From the NCBI GenBank assembly GCA_018650745.1, contig JABIFK010000827.1, forward strand, positions 1 to 8,415: a stretch of DNA of 8,415 nt. The letters run 5' to 3'. A program made the translations under genes and the position numbers. Origin of the DNA: Candidatus Latescibacterota bacterium (GTDB lineage: Bacteria > Latescibacterota > UBA2968). A model generated the notes under the pieces. It saw only the letters and a list, made by a program, of their open reading frames with translations, did no database searches and was not told where the DNA came from. This document shows, piece after piece, positions 5,142 to 8,415 of the stretch; the first letter of the stretch is position 1, and every line of letters begins with the position of its first letter.

Positions 5142-6728
5142 ATGGATGCAATCCAACTTGTCACCGGGTCACAAATGGCGGCCATTGACCGCCGTGCCGT
5201 CAACAGTGGCATTCCCGGCATTGACCTAATGGAATCTGCAGGACAGGGCATTGCACGCATAGCCAAAGAACTGCTCAATGGATTTGCCAATCGTCACATC
5301 GCCGTCTTGTGTGGCAAAGGCAACAACGGGGGCGATGGTTTTGTCTTGGCGCGATGGGCCGCAGAACAAGGGGCAAAGGTTCACGTTTTTCTTTTTGCCA
5401 CCCCCGAAGAGATCCAGGGCGACGCCAAAACCAACTTCGAACGCATAGAACATCTTCCCATCGTATCGGTCACAGAAGAAAAAGTAATTCACACTGTTCA
5501 AAATGCGCTCAAGCAAACAGATCTTGTCATTGATGCCTTATTGGGAACAGGCATCAACAGCCCCGTACACGGAATCATTGCCCAAGCCATAAACCTGCTC
5601 AAGCAGGCAAAATGTCCCATTCTTGCGGTTGATGTACCTTCTGGGCTTAATGCAGACACCGGACAAGGCGATTGCGCTTCAGCAACCCAAACCGTCACAT
5701 TTGCGTGTCCACGCATTGGGCACTTCTTTTATCCTGGGCGCACCGCTTGCCGCCACGTATCACTCATTGATATTGGCATACCCAAAGTTGCAGTAACCGC
5801 TGAAAGCAGTTCGTTCTTTCTCATTGATGCAAAGTGGGCATCACAAGCACTTCCCCAACGCACACCCGATGCTCATAAAGGCAATTGCGGCCGTGTTTTT
5901 ATTTTGGCAGGGTCTGTAGGTCTTACAGGGGCCGCGGCATTATCGGCTACAGCCGCAGTAAGATCGGGATCAGGTTTGGTTTCTCTTGGCATTCCCAAAA
6001 GCCTCAATGATATTTTAGAATGCAAAGTTACCGAAGCCATGACACGCCCATTACCTGAAATTCGCAAAGCCCGTTGCTTGGCCTTAAATGCACGCGGCGA
6101 AATCGCCTCTCTGATTGCCAAAGCGGATGCAGTTGCCATTGGACCGGGTCTCGGCACACACAGACAAACTATTACGCTCGTACATCGTCTCATTGAAGAC
6201 CTCACGTGTCCAACCGTAATTGACGCCGATGCACTCAATGCCTTAGTAGGCCATTTAGATGTTATTAAAAACTGCACCACACCTTTGGTACTCACGCCAC
6301 ATTTAGGTGAATTTTCGCGGTTAACAGGTCAAAGCATCGAAGACATTCGCAAAGATCCGATCACATCGGCACAAAAATTTGCACAAAAACTCGGGCACAT
6401 CGTTATTCTTAAAGGTGGCCCAACTATAGTAGCAGAACCCAATGGCCATATTCACATCAACCCAACAGGCAATGCCGGCATGGCCACGGGGGGCACAGGT
6501 GATATACTCACGGGTTTAATCGCATCATTCATTGGACAGGGTTTATCTCCTTCTGTTGCAGCCCGACTGGGTGTTTATATTCACGGCCTTGCCGGTGATT
6601 TGGTGGCAGAAAAAAAAGGCCAAATGGGCCTCACTGCGGGCGACGTGGTTCAAGCCCTTCCAAAAGCATTGGTGGCAGCATCACAAACCCAACACCCTAA
6701 GCCATACCTGACCCAAGTGGCCTTATAA
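5142..6728 (+). CDS. nnr: Bifunctional NAD(P)HX epimerase / ADP-dependent NAD(P)HX dehydratase
   Basis: Repairs hydrated NADH and NADPH. The N-terminal domain interconverts R and S hydrates, and the C-terminal domain dehydrates the S form using ADP. The 528 residues match the usual YjeF_N plus carbohydrate-kinase-like fusion. The epimerase half has GKGNNGGDG (58-66), DALLGTG (131-137) and DVPSG (164-168). The dehydratase half has HKGNCGRVFILAGS (245-258), GPGLG (334-338), DADALNAL (361-368), TPHLGEF (385-391), LKGGPTIV (423-430) and NAGMATGGTGDILTG (444-458), where Asp454 is the expected catalytic aspartate. The N-terminus QLVTGSQMAAIDRRA aligns with the normal start of the family, so 5142 is right although no Shine-Dalgarno site precedes it. 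The CTTTTTA array follows 14 nt after the stop. It is probably in the same direction and perhaps the same unit as the next gene. Confidence 0.96.
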   Translation: MDAIQLVTGSQMAAIDRRAVNSGIPGIDLMESAGQGIARIAKELLNGFANRHIAVLCGKGNNGGDGFVLARWAAEQGAKVHVFLFATPEEIQGDAKTNFERIEHLPIVSVTEEKVIHTVQNALKQTDLVIDALLGTGINSPVHGIIAQAINLLKQAKCPILAVDVPSGLNADTGQGDCASATQTVTFACPRIGHFFYPGRTACRHVSLIDIGIPKVAVTAESSSFFLIDAKWASQALPQRTPDAHKGNCGRVFILAGSVGLTGAAALSATAAVRSGSGLVSLGIPKSLNDILECKVTEAMTRPLPEIRKARCLALNARGEIASLIAKADAVAIGPGLGTHRQTITLVHRLIEDLTCPTVIDADALNALVGHLDVIKNCTTPLVLTPHLGEFSRLTGQSIEDIRKDPITSAQKFAQKLGHIVILKGGPTIVAEPNGHIHINPTGNAGMATGGTGDILTGLIASFIGQGLSPSVAARLGVYIHGLAGDLVAEKKGQMGLTAGDVVQALPKALVAASQTQHPKPYLTQVAL

Positions 6729-6742
6729 TGCAACTGGGCTGA

Positions 6743-6770
6743 CTTTTTACTTTTTACTTTTTACTTTTTA
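6743..6770. repeat. Second heptamer CTTTTTA array, four perfect copies
   Basis: Four exact CTTTTTA units plus CTT fill most of the 50-bp gap between the NAD(P)HX repair gene and the next start at 6779. Unit, copy number and phase match the array at 4748-4775, about 2 kb away. The array occupies the place where a Shine-Dalgarno site for the next gene would be expected. Confidence 0.9.
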
Positions 6771-6778
6771 CTTCCCTT

Positions 6779-7285
6779 ATGCGCCCAAACGAATACATTG
6801 AAGAAGCAATTGAAGAATCTTATCTTATTGGTCTCAACGAAGAAGAGATTCGTACCAATTTAAATCAATTCATTGACACCTGTGGGCAGGTGATTCGCGA
6901 ACATATGCATGACAAACAACAAATGCAAATGCTCGCCGAAAAATTAGCACGTGCACGTGCACTAAGCCTCATTGAAGATCGTCAAGATGGTGAATGGGAC
7001 GAAATCCAACCGGTCTCTGACCAGCCCAACCTTGCCGAACGTGTAGCCAGAAACAAACGACTGATCTTACGCGCCATTTCAGAATCCGACCCAAAACTCA
7101 TTGAAAAAATCGAAAAAGCGCGGTTTCCCAAAGACCAAAAGAAAACACCCGATGCCAACCAACAGGCTTGGACAGGTACCACAACGACAAATAAGACAAG
7201 TCATTTATTGGTTAAAATTGGGTCCTTGGCAGCCATACTCATCATCCTATTGATCATTTATCTTTCACTTTTACAACATGTATAA
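6779..7285 (+). CDS. Hypothetical protein with a C-terminal membrane anchor
   Basis: I do not recognise this 168-aa protein. Residues 1-142 are soluble, charged and probably helical. An acidic N-terminus (YIEEAIEESYLIGLNEEEI) is followed by a stretch rich in M, Q, A, R and K (about 43-65) and a basic region, and then by a threonine- and asparagine-rich linker around 123-141. Residues 146-165 form one very hydrophobic helix rich in I and L, ending 3 residues from the C-terminus. There is no signal peptide, which suggests a tail-anchored protein facing the cytoplasm. The only cysteine is at 35. No Shine-Dalgarno site precedes the ATG, which has CTTCCC and the CTTTTTA array directly upstream. 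The steady codon pattern and the clear linker-plus-anchor layout support it as real. It sits between the NAD(P)HX repair gene and carB, neither of which explains it. Confidence 0.75.
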   Translation: MRPNEYIEEAIEESYLIGLNEEEIRTNLNQFIDTCGQVIREHMHDKQQMQMLAEKLARARALSLIEDRQDGEWDEIQPVSDQPNLAERVARNKRLILRAISESDPKLIEKIEKARFPKDQKKTPDANQQAWTGTTTTNKTSHLLVKIGSLAAILIILLIIYLSLLQHV

Positions 7286-7312
7286 GTCCATTTTGTTATC
7301 TTAAATGACTGG

Positions 7313-7346
7313 TGCCTGCGATCCCCCCGCATGTGGGGCGCAGGCA
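7313..7346. promoter_or_regulatory. GC-rich hairpin between the hypothetical gene and carB
   Basis: Outer stem TGCCTGCG/CGCAGGCA (7313-7320 and 7339-7346), then an inner CCCC/GGGG stem closed by a G-U pair and a CATG loop, with 4 unpaired bases on the 5' side. Only ATTTC follows, so it would be a poor intrinsic terminator. It may still end the upstream transcript or act as a leader hairpin for carB, which starts 65 nt further on. Confidence 0.55.
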
Positions 7347-7398
7347 TTTCTATGACAAGCATTTAATAATAAAACACTTAAACTCTAAATAACAGCGT

Positions 7399-7404
7399 AG
7401 GAAG
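7399..7404 (+). promoter_or_regulatory. Ribosome binding site AGGAAG of carB
   Basis: AGGAAG followed by TTTTTT (6 nt) and the ATG at 7411. Spacing is standard. Confidence 0.8.
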
Positions 7405-7410
7405 TTTTTT

Positions 7411-8415
7411 ATGCCCAAACGTACAGACATCAAAAAGATAATGCTTATTGGCTCAGGCCCCATTGTTATTGGACAAGCTTGTGAATTCGATTACTCAGGC
7501 ACGCAAGCGTGTAAAGCTCTTCGTGAAGAAGGCTACGAAGTCATTTTGGTCAACAGCAATCCAGCCACCATCATGACCGACCCAGAAATGGCCGATCGCA
7601 CCTATATCGAACCCGTAACACCCGATGTGTGTGCAGCTATTATCGAAAAAGAACGCCCCGATGCACTATTGCCAACCTTGGGAGGGCAAACGGGCCTGAA
7701 CACAGCCATGGCCTTACACGAACAAGGTACCCTCGAAAAGTTTAATGTCGAAATGATCGGGGCCAAACCCGACGCCATTGAAAAAGCTGAAAACCGCGAA
7801 AAGTTCCAAACGGCCATGCGCAATATCGGCTTGGACTTTCCAAAAGGCCGATTTGCATACACGCTCGATGAAGCACTTGGGGTCATTGACGAAATCGGGT
7901 TTCCGGCCATCATCCGCCCCTCTTATACATTGGGTGGTACAGGCGCAGGCACAGCCTATAATCTCGAAGAATACAAACACGCAGCTGCACGCGGCATAGA
8001 CCTTTCGCCCACATCCGAGATATTGGTGGAAGAATCCATTATCGGCTGGAAAGAATACGAACTTGAAGTGATGCGCGATCACAACGACAATGTGGTCATC
8101 ATTTGCTCCATCGAAAATGTCGACCCAATGGGCGTGCATACGGGTGACTCTATTACGGTAGCCCCTGCACAAACGCTTACCGACAAAGAATACCAAGCGA
8201 TGCGCGATGAGTCGATTGCCTGCATTCGCGAAATTGGGGTCGAAACCGGCGGCTCAAATGTTCAATTTGCCGTCAACCCCGAAGATGGTCGTCGTGTGAT
8301 CATTGAAATGAATCCACGCGTATCACGCAGTTCAGCATTGGCCTCCAAAGCAACCGGATTCCCCATTGCCAAAATTGCGGCCAAACTCGCTGTCGGATAC
8401 AGCCTCGACGAAGTC
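7411..8415 (+). CDS. carB: Carbamoyl-phosphate synthase large subunit, N-terminal part (cut by window edge)
   Basis: Makes carbamoyl phosphate from bicarbonate, ATP and ammonia delivered by CarA, feeding pyrimidine and arginine synthesis. The window holds 335 codons of about 1070, open to the edge. The opening MPKRTDIKKI and GSGPIVIGQACEFDYSG are almost the same as in E. coli CarB, and the spacing is so close that key residues keep E. coli numbering: Arg129, Arg169, Glu215, His243, Gln285, Glu299 and Asn301. RPSYTLGGTGAG (169-180) is the ATP-grasp glycine loop of the carboxyphosphate domain. The start follows AGGAAG by 6 nt. carA is not next to it upstream, so the two subunits are split or carA lies elsewhere. 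The 125-bp upstream gap holds a GC-rich hairpin that may matter for control. Confidence 0.98.
   Translation, partial: MPKRTDIKKIMLIGSGPIVIGQACEFDYSGTQACKALREEGYEVILVNSNPATIMTDPEMADRTYIEPVTPDVCAAIIEKERPDALLPTLGGQTGLNTAMALHEQGTLEKFNVEMIGAKPDAIEKAENREKFQTAMRNIGLDFPKGRFAYTLDEALGVIDEIGFPAIIRPSYTLGGTGAGTAYNLEEYKHAAARGIDLSPTSEILVEESIIGWKEYELEVMRDHNDNVVIICSIENVDPMGVHTGDSITVAPAQTLTDKEYQAMRDESIACIREIGVETGGSNVQFAVNPEDGRRVIIEMNPRVSRSSALASKATGFPIAKIAAKLAVGYSLDEV

Noticed and set aside
6950..6963. Palindrome GCACGTGCACGTGC inside the hypothetical gene
   Set aside because: It follows from alternating Ala and Arg codons (ARARAL) in the reading frame, so no separate function is needed.
7305..7355. 16-codon open frame overlapping the hairpin before carB, considered as a leader peptide
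   Set aside because: No Shine-Dalgarno site and no run of arginine or other regulatory codons. It ends 55 nt before carB and is explained by the GC-rich hairpin.

Overview
This window looks like chromosomal housekeeping DNA from an uncultivated, moderate-GC, free-living bacterium. It holds six protein genes (one cut by the right edge), four tRNA genes and several short intergenic repeats. There is no phage, transposase, CRISPR or plasmid signature. The lineage cannot be fixed from the sequence alone. A NAD(P)HX-repair fusion protein, a non-zinc-type GluRS, CCA-encoded tRNAs and period-7 intergenic repeats would fit several candidate phyla or deep proteobacterial groups.

Layout, left to right. 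Minus strand: a 2,5-dioxovalerate (alpha-ketoglutarate semialdehyde) dehydrogenase (24-1616) lies downstream of tRNA-Gln(TTG) (1796-1869), and a good intrinsic terminator separates the two. Plus strand: a PmtA-like SAM methyltransferase (2188-2766) sits alone in an AT-rich stretch. It converges on a minus-strand unit of glutamyl-tRNA synthetase (gltX, 3007-4425) and tRNA-Gln(CTG) (2926-2999), and a perfect 23-bp inverted-repeat terminator lies between them. Upstream of gltX are tRNA-Ser(GCT) (4516-4610) and tRNA-Ser(TGA) (4784-4871), the latter with a textbook sigma70 promoter. Plus strand again: a bifunctional NAD(P)HX epimerase/dehydratase (5142-6728), an unrecognised 168-aa protein with a C-terminal membrane anchor (6779-7285), and the first 335 codons of carB (7411 to the edge).

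How the genes relate. gltX and tRNA-Gln(CTG) are 7 bp apart and share one terminator, so they are probably cotranscribed. In bacteria without GlnRS, GluRS charges tRNA-Gln with glutamate before GatCAB amidates it, so enzyme and substrate tRNA would be made together. The tRNAs come as isoacceptor pairs (Ser+Ser, Gln+Gln). The other genes are metabolic neighbours with no obvious shared pathway.

The main unexplained structure is a set of period-7 tandem or inverted repeats. Three different units appear at four intergenic spots: CTCCTGT at 1-20, NNGCTGA at 4444-4500, CTTTTTA at 4681-4777 and CTTTTTA again at 6743-6770. Each begins 3-16 nt past the 3' end of a gene. The unit sequences differ but the period does not.
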